Shown in pieces: positions 1 to 12,500 of a stretch of 15,478 nucleotides of DNA. Location: contig JAOXYB010020293.1 of assembly GCA_028565635.1 (NCBI GenBank), positions 2,762-18,239 of the forward strand, written 5' to 3'. Source of the DNA: Phoronis ovalis (lineage: Eukaryota > Phoronida > Phoronidae). A model generated the notes under the pieces. That model was not told the origin of the DNA. It searched no databases and saw nothing but the letters and a program-made list of their open reading frames with translations. Both the position numbers and the translations under genes were made by a program. How positions within the stretch are numbered: position 1 is the first letter of the stretch; each line of letters starts with the position of its first letter.

Positions 1-450
1 TCAGCTTATTTCAAAATTATACTTTGAATGATTCTGAATCACCAGCGGTTGTTGCAGTTACGTACAATTGTCTGATTGAAAATGGTGGTAATGCAGTCAG
101 GAAATTAAAGGCAGACTGTTGTTTCTTATTCACTTCATATTTTTACTCAGTAGCTGAATAAAATTACTGTTAGTACACGCATGACCCCACTACTTTTTAT
201 ACACATTTTAGGTGAACAGTATGTGTATTTGCATAAAAATATTACGTACAAAACTGCACATTCACCATCAAATAAACCTATGTTGTGAGTTGTGACATGA
301 AACTAAAACATAAAATTCTTAGCAGCTGCAAAATCTGGCAAAACACAGCTAAGTGGTCTGGGGGTATGCTCACTGGGGAATTTCATGAAATATTTTATGC
401 ATGTATTTCTTGCAATCCTGAAATATACAAACCTCTATAGAATGACTTAC
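1..450 (-). other. Intron after cbEGF27, runs off the window
   Basis: I see no EGF or TB exon pattern on either strand. It is AT-rich intron sequence following the donor at 450-449. Confidence 0.7.
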
Positions 451-576
451 CAACGCAGATTTCTCCCGTAGGTGATCTCTTAAATCCAGGATCACAGTAG
501 CATCTGTAGCTACCTCGTGTATTCTCGCAAGTTCCATGATTACAGATTTGAGGATTTTCACGACATTCATTTATAT
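451..576 (-). CDS. FBN: Fibrillin exon: cbEGF27
   Basis: The exon has 126 bases and 42 codons, with donor GTAAGT. It opens [17 protein letters not shown], has loop [10 protein letters not shown] (POGLUT2/3-type), then [14 protein letters not shown]. The frame is not the longest open frame here; it follows from the phase-1 borders and the six cysteines. It is the last fibrillin exon in the window. The following intron runs to the window edge, and cbEGF28 should lie beyond it. Confidence 0.94.
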
Positions 577-3500
577 CTAAAATGGAAGCCTAGATTAAAC
601 CAAATAAACAGAACTGATTACAGGTACATGGAGAATTGCATGAGAGGCATTTTTAAATCTCTTTCCTTTCCTCACTACAGCTGTGAAAATCTAATATTTT
701 TTCTGATTGACAGCAACGATAATGTGAATAAAATATTGTAAACCAGAAATAGATTTGTATTTTAAAAATGTATTTTAAATAGTTTATGAATTAAAATAAT
801 TATGATAAACAAATCCTCGTCTTTAAGAATTACTACGCATCTTACCACTGCAAGATCTCTGGTTGGAATCTAGCCTGTAACCTTCTGGACAAGTACACTG
901 GAAAGTTCCTGGTACATTTAAACACTCAGCTACTCCCAAACATGGTGATTGATGGCCCAAACATTCATCAACATCGGCACAAATTAAAAGCTGGCTATCA
1001 AACTGGAATCCGATTGGACAATCACAACTGAAGCTTCCTATGTTGTTAACACATCGACCATTCAAACATAAATTGGGAATAAGTGCACATTCATCAATAT
1101 CTGAAAAAGAAAACATATTAATATTTGATATTTTTTAATTAAAATGCATTTTGCAGAACAGGGGTCCAGTTTTTGTATTTCTCTGAGAGCAAACTAAGGT
1201 TATTAATTTTTCTTTTGCATTGACTACAATACTGAATTACATACATTACATATTGCAACACATAACATTATATAATTACCTTTTGCAGGCCCAAGTCTTC
1301 CATCAGGTCCAATTGATGTGCTACATAATTCCAAATAAGCAGCTAACAATGAAAAGAAGAGTAATTATTTAAAGTGGAACAACAATGGTAGCCCTCACTG
1401 TTAAAATCTTACTTTATATCATTATAATGGTTACTATTGGGACCATTTCTAATTATATTGTCAAATACCATCCACTACAGTTTTTAACATTTTCCTTATT
1501 CACCCATATAGCAGATTTAAAAAAGTTAATATTTGTTTTTCAGTACTGCACTTATCTATTCAGTTAACAAAATAGTTTTTCATTATACAAATGTTGCTTT
1601 TGATCCATGTGTACTCTGATGTTGAAATTCTGAAAACTTAAGTAGATCCTGTTTTTAAAAAAGGTTCTATTTAATGACAATCTATTGCTGTTTTGTTTGT
1701 ATAAATTGTTAGCTACAACTTACTTGTATCCCTGCCAGGACATGTTTCACAATCACCATTCCATGCTGCACCAACAGTACAGCAACACAGCTTCTTAGTC
1801 AAGTCAACTGACAGAGGATTCTCACAACGTCCACCATAGTATCTAGTATAGCATTGGGATTTTCTCATATCTAGAACAGTAAGATTTAAATTTGAATAAC
1901 AGGTAATGTGTGCATTTCTGTTTGGCAACCAGAGACAACAGAAACAACAGAACTACAAAATATGTGACGTAACTATAAAAACCAGTGATTACATAAGGTG
2001 CAGCTGAAGGTTATATCAATTACCCTATTTTTCGTTTCCCTTGGATGCAGATGATAAGTGAAACATAGTCAATATTGAGCCAAGGACCCCTTGGTTAGCC
2101 ATACAATGTAAAGCTTTTATTAATACAAGTAATACACAGAAGATTCTTTGTGCTGCTGTAATTTACTTGTTTGCAGACAATATCAAAAAATCATTCACAT
2201 CGATGTACATAATGTTTAGCACCATGCACATATATAATATCAACTTAAGTTAGCTAAATTTTTTATTGGGATCTTAGGAATTTTTGAAACTTTACTGAAG
2301 ACAAAGGTGGGAAACAACCTAAAAAACATAAGTTTTATGGTCCTGATGGGTGCTTGATGGATATGGCAGAAAATGTTACATATTACTAACTCACCCATGC
2401 AGTTATTGTCTGACATCAGCATATGTCCTTCAGGGCAGACACAGGTGTAGTTACCCTCCGTATTGATACATGTTCCTACACCACACAGTCCCAGATTTAG
2501 CTCACATTCGTTTGCATCTATAAGTAAAGTAACCCATTACTTTTACTTGTATTGGTAGGGGCAATATTTTGTGACTACGGTGACTATTCTAGAGGGGCAA
2601 TTATAACTTTTACACTACAACAAATCACAATCAAGTTAAAATGTAAACAGTGTTGGTTCAGAGCAGTTCAGAACAGGTTTTTAGCAAATTCGCACATGAT
2701 GACTTCATTCACACTATTTAATATTCTTAGAATTGCATTTGTTATTTATTGCCCTTGGACGTATCAAAATATTTTATACTTTCATGCAGCATTATTTCTA
2801 CTATAATAATTTTCATGTTCTTACCTACACACTTCATCTTATCGTGGTCCATGACATAACCTTCAGGACATGTGCATATAAAGCTTCCAAATGTATTCTG
2901 ACACTGTCCACCGTGACAAATGTCAGGAATCTCAGCGCATTCATCAATATCTAGAATAAAGTAATGTTGTTAACTATGGAACAAGAACGAAGTTAAATCA
3001 AGATTTTCAGACCTCATCACAGGATCTTTGACAGTGCTGCAAATCTTAGATAGAAGTGAAAAACTGTTTCTGTTCTCACTAAACAGTGTCAAGAATATTT
3101 TAATCATTTCTGTTTACATAATTAACTGCTAAGGTTTATAGGCTATAAAATAATAGGCAACATGTTATTAATGGACACCAGGTATCCGGATGGGCATCAG
3201 GATGACTGAACTGTAGATGGACAGATGCTCTCAAGCATAATCAAAATAGACTCCTCCAATATGATGTGCATTTGCTTTTGTAATTATATACCTTCCAGTA
3301 TCACTGTTTCTGAGTTGGGTCTAAATCCTGGACCACCAGGGCACAAATCTTCATATTCTCTGGTGCCATTATGTGGACAAGCTTCACACACACCAGGTAT
3401 ATCACCCCAACCACGACCTACAGTACAACAGCATGTAGCACGGTTCATACGACCACCGAGATCACGATTACATCTTCCAACATTCCTGTACAGCGGAGGT

Positions 3501-6500
3501 TCCATGTAGCACTGGCCTTGACGTTTATCTGAAGGAAACAATTTATCACAATACATGTAATCTGTACAGTGCTCTGAATTTGAATATGTCTAAAAATGGA
3601 ATGCAAAACAAGTCGTATAGATATGTTTCGAGACCAAATAAAAATAAATTCAAAACATGAAATTATTCTAAATTCAAAGAGAAATGTGAGAGGAATTCAT
3701 AAAAAAGCAACAATCATGTGACATGGAATTATGGTGTGTACTCAAAAATAATTAGTCCTCAGACACGCAATGTTTTCACACAAACTATGTATGACATATT
3801 TATTCCAATTAAATGCACGATTAGTTACCATTTACAACTAAACAAAGAATTTTATTAAGCAAAGACATTCAAGACTAGGGCGTTGCGATAAAATGCGTAA
3901 AGAGATCTCTTACCAACACATCCATTTCCTGCAGAATTAAGTTCGTAAGATGGTGGACATTGACATGTATAACTGCCTTGTCTGTTGACACAGGTTCCAT
4001 ATTGGCAGTTCTGAGGGTTTTCACATTCATTCACGTCTAAAAATGAAAACCAAAAGTTTAACTTGAAGGAAGACATTAGACATACACTTGAAATACTCTT
4101 GGTCAACCTTGTTTTAAAATTGTCATGGTTTCCTTGTTTAGTTATTTGAGCCTAAACTACTTAGCTGACCATCCGGTGAGAGCATAAAATGCCAACCTTG
4201 CATGTAATTCATTTAGCTGACAAGGAGGGTCTGTTAGGGCAAAATGTACATTAGGAAAGCCAGCCTGTATGCTCTCCAGGGAACTGAGCAGTGCGGAAAC
4301 TTCTTGAAGCACTTGCTAATAAGACAAAATGACAAACATTCGGCCTGTACAGATAGATACAAGTAAGAAGTGTGGCTATACTAGTTCTCACAGTGCAGCT
4401 GAGATATTTCCAAGGTTAAAATAGCCAACACACACACACACACATAATTATACATAACTGTAAAATAAACAACTTCTTTTTTGTTTGGTTACCTGTGCAG
4501 TTTCCACCTGTGTTGTCAAGAGTGTATCCTTGATTACAGTAGCACCTAAACATTCCCATGATGTTTTCACAGCGGCCATTTATGCATAAGTTTGGGAATA
4601 TGATGCATTCGTCAATATCTGAAAAAAGCAGCCATACAATCAAAACCAAATGAATATAAATATACTTTAATTGTATCACACTTCACTTAATCTAAGCCAG
4701 TTTTTACTAGGCTGTGTTAGTAGTCAGAAACCAAACTGATCCCACACTTCTGAATTAATTATGAATTAAAATAATATGATTGTTCATTCACAAAATGGGA
4801 TTGATTGGGTTTGTGACCATATAAACAGAAGCCTATTATTTGTTACTACCACTGTTTTAAAAGGGTTCAGCTTTCTCTGTTAACCAGTCATTACAGAATA
4901 TTAATCAGAAATGCTTTCTATCCCTAATATCAGTGTTACCTGTACATGCGGAGTCATCAACTACAGGACGGAATCCCATGTCGCATTCACATCTGTATCC
5001 ACCAGGGTGGTTCAAACAGAGACCATTCTCACAAAGATTGGGGTTGTACGAGCATTCATCGACATCTAAAATAAATAAAAAATGCATTATTCTTGTTTAC
5101 TGTTCAATCCAAATACCTTTCATGTAACTTTAGATGGCTGAATCAGTTGGGTATATATCAAATCAACAGCTCTCAGAAATAGCTTAAATTAGTTATGCTG
5201 AAAGTCGTTAGAACTCACTTTGAAGAATAAGAAAATGGGTAGTTTAAATATTTATGAATATTCTTTGTGAACATTTTACATACCGACACATTCAAATCCA
5301 TTTCCTGTGAAACCATCATCACATTCGCAGCGGAAGCTGCCGGGAACATTGATACATGATGCATCAGCATCGCATCCACCATTATTACGAAGGCACTCGT
5401 TCTGGTCTGCAATGAAACAATAATTCTTAAAATTATGAGGCTAAGTTTGGAGCTACGACTACTCAAAATGGGCTCAAAAAGGTTTTTATGAGTCTCAATG
5501 GCAAGAGTGATGCTAGATGTAAGTAAACATAACAAGTTAATGCTAACTATTTTAATGAAAATTATTAAACCATTGAATAATGAAATAGGAAAGCAACGCA
5601 TATTTTTGTTTAAAACAAACAGTCCACACAGTATAAAATTACCTCTACAACTGTATCCATCCCCTGTATAACCTTTTTTACAGTCGCATTTATAAGAACC
5701 TCGTGTGTTGATACACTCTGCATTCTTGTCACATTTTGCAATACCCAACGCACATTCATCATCATCTAAAAACAAATAAAGTTGAGTTTTTAAAATCATT
5801 ATAAACGAAACTTCTAGTAAAAACATTTTTTAACTACGGGTGGAGCTTCTACAGATCAAAAAATTTAAGTGTCTTCTATTGATAAGGAGAACTATTTTTC
5901 AGATAAATATGGAACCCTAATGTAGTACTCACCTGTACAGCCAGGATAATCATTCTTCACAGAGAAACCATTCTCACATCGACAACTGAATGATCCTGGT
6001 GTGTTCTCACAATAACCGTCTTTACAAATACCAGTGTTGGCACCGCACTCATCAACATCTGTACCAAAAAATATTTAATAAGTTAACGTCACATTACAAT
6101 CATATGATGGTGACGACAAGACTACGTCACATGTTAACAATTTTCACATATTCTTCAGATGCGTTTCATAAATTTATTGAAGATTACTTTTCAGACCCCA
6201 AAAAGTTAAAAATTTAAAGTGCACTTCATTTTTTTAGTTACGATCTCACTTTAACTTTTAAAATCATTTCTTTATATAGTGCATCCTACATACCAACACA
6301 TCGTTTTGTATCACGTGACAGAGTTAATCCATTGATACATTGACACGTGTAGCTTCCTTGTAAGTTCTTACAATCTCCACCAGCACAGATGTCTGGAGAC
6401 TCTTTACATTCATTAATATCTGAAATGTAAATTGAGTATAATTGTCATAGACTTGATATACAGGAGATTACAAGTAAGAATTGAGAATCGTAAGTTTCAA

Positions 6501-9500
6501 AGTGAGCTTATATAGCAACTTAGGATCAATGTTAGCATAACATACACAAAGATAAAAATACCTAGCAATTTACTATCCTGATGATAGATGGACAGCACAA
6601 GTTCATGCTAACAACTCCTCAAATCTGAGATCATAAACCCATCATCACTAAAATACATGTTTCTGTGTAGACAGGATAGAAGCTAGATTACGTCTGGATA
6701 CAAAACATTTTCCTTTTGCTAGCTTGATAATCAAGCCCTGGACTCCCATTTAAATGACTTTCATTGCAATTAGAGAGTATCACAACTCTAACTTCTTGAC
6801 TTCTTGATGTACAATAAAGATATACATTACCCACCTTCGCAGCGTTTACCATCTTCCTGTAATTGATAGCCATCAGTACAGCCACAGTAGAAACTTCCAG
6901 CCGTGTTGATACATAATGTCTGACAACCTCCATTGCTTACAGAACACTCATCCATATCTACAATTAAAGAACAACAGAATACATTAACAAAATAATTATT
7001 AATTTTCATACCAATCAGTATTTGCTTTAAAGTAGTATTGCCTTATATGCAAGTTTATATCTACATGTATATGCCACTTTATTATCATTGCATTCATCAT
7101 CATTATAATTATTATTTGCCATGATTTTTTGTTTTGTTTTGGTTTGTAACTTCACAAGCAGGAGTTCGTCATTAATGTACAAGCTAGTTTAAGATGAATA
7201 TCTACGACTAGTGGCTATAAATAAATTTACAGACTGTGTACTAGATGGCTAGAATTACTCTAAAACAACACTGTGGTCATTCTTGAAAAATTAATAAAGT
7301 AAGACACAAAACTGGTGGGTATTTTTCAAACATTTTCCCTGAGACATATATATATGAATGCAGACAACTCACCTAGACAAGTACTTTTGAGATCATTTGG
7401 TCGGTAGCCTTCGTTACAAACACACTGATATCCACCCATGAAATTTTCACAGCGACCATTTGAACATACAGCACTGCCGGTATAACATTCATCAATATCT
7501 GTAACAACAAATAAACCAATATACAGTATGACACAAATTTTTTTTGGTATTTTTAAGTAGCAAGACATTTACAATACGCATTTCTTGCCCTTATTTACTA
7601 TAATTGATTGTTGCTGCATACCTTTGTAGAGATGAACAGCCTTATAGTTCATACCAGCAAGATAAAATCAAGGTAAGCCATGTGGAAGTTAACATAACTA
7701 ATATAACATACCTTGTAGACTGAAGTACACATCTACCCAACAATAGGAAGCACTCAAAAACATAAAGGTTCTTACCTTTACAAGCAATACCGCCTGGCAT
7801 GAGTTCATGACCTTCAGGGCAAATACAATTAAAACTTCCTTCACTGTTCATACAAGATCCTCCACGACAAAGCATTGGATTACGAGCACATTCATCAATA
7901 TCTGGAAAAACAAGAATCCTAATGATTGCAGCAGTTATTATAGTTATGAATTATATTTCCCCTCTGACTAAATCAAGAGGATAAATGAAGAGGATAAATG
8001 AAGAGGATGAATCCAGGTAGTGCCGAAACATTTTGAAGTAGCCAACCAAATATGGCAAAAGAAGTCTTTGAAGGTGGAATTCTATAATAAGTAAACATTT
8101 TACAAGATAAGTGCCTTTCATGATCAAATTATTTATCCAACTTTAATCTTGAATCACTGTCATTCACACCTAAATTCAGCCCAGAAGATCCTACCATCTG
8201 AATTTCATGAAAAAATGACACATCCTACTAACAGACTGAAAAAGCACAGTCATATTTCTGATGAAAATGTTTTAATTTTGCAATATAAACAAGTTCGAAC
8301 AAACAGGCAGGCGGACTAGTGAATGCTTTACATGCAAGTATGATGACCGCTCTTCTAAAGCATGACACTTACCCATACACGTCCTCATCATCATCATTGT
8401 TTCATATCCTGCTTTGCAGTCACAAGTAAAGCTTCCAGGAATGTTACGACAAGTACCTTCTCCACACACCTCAGGGTTGATGGCACATTCATTAATGTCT
8501 ACAAAGAGATTTATTCAACCTTCAAGTAGAACTGAATGAAAGAGAGAAATTTTCAATGCATATCTGTAAATATCCAAAGTTACAGTACCTATATCTATAG
8601 AACCAACTATTTTAGATCTGAAAATATGTTATCAGGGTAAAAGTAATAGATAGAATGATAGCTAAAGTATACAATTATTCCATGTGCATTAATAAAATTA
8701 TTACTTGACAATCAATAATTTTTCTTTTATATCAATTTGAAAAATGTACAAAGTAAGAATACAAAATATAAAAACCTGTGCAGTTGAATCCACCTGCATT
8801 CAAGGCGTATCCTTGATTACATCGACAAGAATAACTCCCTATGGTGTTACTACATTGGCCGTTTTCACAAATGTCCGGGAATAAAACACATTCGTTGATA
8901 TCTGAAAATATGATAGCATGGAGGATATAAATAGATTTATATTTACTAAGATTTCTTTAAAGGGAACATTGTTTCAGTAGCAGAGAGACAAGTCTAATGG
9001 CAAGTTTATTTCCACAAAAATAAATTTAGATATCTAAATAAAATTAAATTTAAAACTATGATTATAGATTAAATAAACATTATATAGTGATTCCATAGTA
9101 AATAATAAATAATTTAGATTATAAAAAAAAAACATCTGATCTACACCACATGAAGCAGAGTTAATTAGAATATTCAATCATGAAATATCTGCTCACCTTG
9201 CCCACCAATAAATCCTGGTCGTGTGCCACACAATCGTTTATATGCATCAGCTCCTTTCTGTGGGCAGCCATGACAGGAGCTGCCCCAACCCTTACCAATG
9301 GTGCAACAGCAGTCACTTTCTTTGTAGAGACCATTTAATTCATTGTTACAGCGGCCACGGTAATACTCTAGGAAACAACTCATCTCTCGTTTGTCTACAA
9401 AATGCAATTAAAATTAGGAAAAGTTCATATAATCTTGTGTTTTTTAGGTACTTCAAACAAAAGTTGCATTACGTGGTTGAAAATATTTTGGACCAATTTT

Positions 9501-12500
9501 AACTGGTCGTCAGGGTTATTCAAACGCACAAAGGAAATAATATAATTAACTATCAGATCACAGGCAAAATCAGCCATATACTTCAATAATTGTCTCAACT
9601 GTTGTATACCTTACATGAATCACAGCTACAAATAAAACTTGACCAGTAACAATTCACTTTTATAATTTTTTTTCTTTCTAAATTATACCCTTATAGAAAT
9701 GCACACATTAGACAAACAATACTGATACAGCGTATTCCCAGGAATTTTAATGGAGAGCTGCTTATTTTGTGTTAACCTACTGCACAGGATTCCCCACCAC
9801 CTAGTAATTACCATAACAACTTCAAATATATTTACTCTTAATTCAGAATCCTGGCTGCAAAGTCAATAGCAAGAGGCTATCTATAACATTATATCATACG
9901 TACCAACACAGTTTCTTCCAGATGCATCTAAACTCAAACCATCAGGACAAGTACAGGTAAATGAGCCCTGATTATTCAAACAGAAACCACCTCCTTGACA
10001 AATGTCGCTACCAAAAGTTTCACATTCATTGATGTCTGAAAAGTTAAAAAATATTTGAATACACAACCAGTACAACTTGAATGTAACTATGGATACTAGT
10101 CACCGCTTGATAAATAAATCTAAAAGCATTATGATATTGATGGACAACTGCTTGATCTTCTTCAACTATACGTTTGCTTCAGTGACATGTGTTTTAACCA
10201 TTATGAGATACAATTAACCAATGGAATATGAAACAACTCAATAGGAAGATTTCTGGGGGGGGGGGGGGATAACCCTCCACACAAAGATACTCATGTACAT
10301 CAGATGTAGTTTATCTGTAAGAAGGACCATTATAATAGCTACGCACCAACACACCGTTGTCCCTCCATCGACTGAAAGTAACCTCTGGGACAACCAAGGC
10401 TTCCGTCTCTAGGACAAGTTTCACAAGGACTTCCCCAAGCTAAACCAACAGAGCCACAACATTCGGCTTTAGTAATTGCACCATTTATATTTTCTTCACA
10501 TCGACCATTGCGAATAGTCAGCCAACAGGCTGATTTGCGATTATCTGCAAAATAAAATATGTACAGTAATGTACAGTTATTATACAATCACAAAAAAATG
10601 TAAACATTCTTGGGTATGGTGTATGTAAACAAAATGCCCAAGAATGTTTTCTGTATATTTCCTATTATAATAATTGTATTATATAGAGACCCAATTGCTG
10701 TTCCCATTTTCCCATTCTATCCTTGCATAATATGGTCAATTAACAGCCTCTATATCAGTATATTTTGTCTTGTCTGACAAAGAACAAAAAAGTCATAAAA
10801 CTTTTAAAAAATAGCAAATAGTGTGAATTCTCTGGATAGTAAAAACAATATTTTTTTGCATAGTTTCAACATTCTACTAATTGATTTAAAAGCAACTGAT
10901 CCATACCCATACAAATTCTTTGTGAAGGGTCAAGTACCATATCAGGGGGACATTCACAACGATAACGTCCAGGAATGTTTACACAATTACCACCAATACA
11001 CGGGTTAGATGAACATTCGTTGATGTCTATAATAGAAATAATATAATTACTACCAATACATGGGTTCATTGGTGTCCAGAATAAAAGTAGCATAATTACC
11101 ACCAATACAATAGAATATTTGACACTAAAAACAGATATAAATATACAAAACAAAATTAAAACTTTTATTACTGTGTGTAAGAAATTTGTTCATTTTATCT
11201 TATAACAAGAACAATTTATGAGACTTGTATCTATGCATGCCCGACAAGATTTCAAGAACAAAAGTTTCATTAAATTATTCCTCTTACATGTATAATCAAT
11301 CTCATAATTTTCAGGCAAAAGTGATTGAAATGTATTCGGAATCGTTCCATGGGACAACTTTTACATTTTCAACAAAAACCGAAAAAAAATAATACAAAAT
11401 CAATATTGACTATTTTACTTTTAAAAAGATTACAGAAAGTGTGCAAAGCCAAACAGTCTTACCATCACACATCTTATTAGCTGGATTGAATTTATAGCCA
11501 GTAGGACAAACACACTGGTAACGCCCGGGAGTATTACGACAATTACCACCATCACACAGGAGAGGATCCTCAGCACACTCATTTATGTCTGCAAATGAAA
11601 CAAAAAAATAATAGGACATAATAATCATGAAATCTGATGCTATCACCTCCATCTATCAGAATATACTGTGCTGAAAATAGTTTACGCAAGCGAGACCTGT
11701 TCCATAAAATGTTTATAACCTCATATAAAGCAATACAGGGTCAAAATATTAAGCCTATCCATATTTTTTTATCAACACAGTTATTTTAATTCGGAAGAAT
11801 ACAGACAGCATAAACTTACTGTAAACAAATACGGACTTATGACAGTATTTATAATGAAGACCATGACAGCAATGTGATCATGATGTGGTTGCTGGAGATA
11901 CTGACAACAGGGATAAAATGTTAATAACAAAGTTGATGATTTTGATGATGGACAATGTTGAGGACTTCGATGATGGACAATGTTGAGGACTTTGATAATG
12001 ATGACGATGTTGCTGATTATGAGAAAGACAATGATGATGCTATGACAGTTGTGGTGATGATGAGGTTGATGATGACAGCTATGATAAAGATGAAGGTAAT
12101 GATTCAGTTTATGACGGTGACTGTACCTAAACAAGTTCTTCCGGTATTGTCATTTTTGTATCCTTCGTTACATCGACATCTCCAGCCATGTGGAATATTC
12201 TCACAGAAACCATTGGGGCAAATGTCAGGATTCAACAAACATTCGTTGATGTCTGAAAATAGAAAGCCATAATCATACGAGTCTTGACAGTACTTCAGCT
12301 AATTAGCGTATTAACCAATCAGAATTGTAGCCGTTTAGCTCATATGCCTGTGTATTTTTTTCTACGTGGTTTATTATATATGTATCTGATTTATGTTCAT
12401 CATTTACAATCAAACATAGTCTGCGACATTAGCAATAAAATGCTCAGCTATTTCTTTTCCAATTAATATCTATTATCATATTAGGTTTTAGTGAGAGTTA

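Noticed and set aside
370-570. Minus-strand open frame overlapping cbEGF27
   Set aside because: It is out of frame with the EGF reading; the cysteine pattern and phase fit the other frame.
1385-1567. Hydrophobic 60-codon plus-strand open frame
   Set aside because: It lies inside the TB5 intron, is AT-driven and has no splice or family support.
3225-3509. 94-codon plus-strand frame opposite TB4
   Set aside because: It is an antisense shadow of the TB4 exon; the minus strand has the conserved cysteines.
4150-4320. Possible transposon remnant in the less AT-rich intron part
   Set aside because: No terminal repeats, target-site duplication or coding remnant could be seen.
6688-6933. 81-codon minus-strand frame across the cbEGF15 border
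   Set aside because: It is an out-of-frame reading of the exon continuing into intron sequence.
11781-12272. Long open frames on both strands with Asp/Met or His-rich products
   Set aside because: They arise from the GATGAT-rich intron tract and overlap the cbEGF7 exon in the wrong strand or frame.
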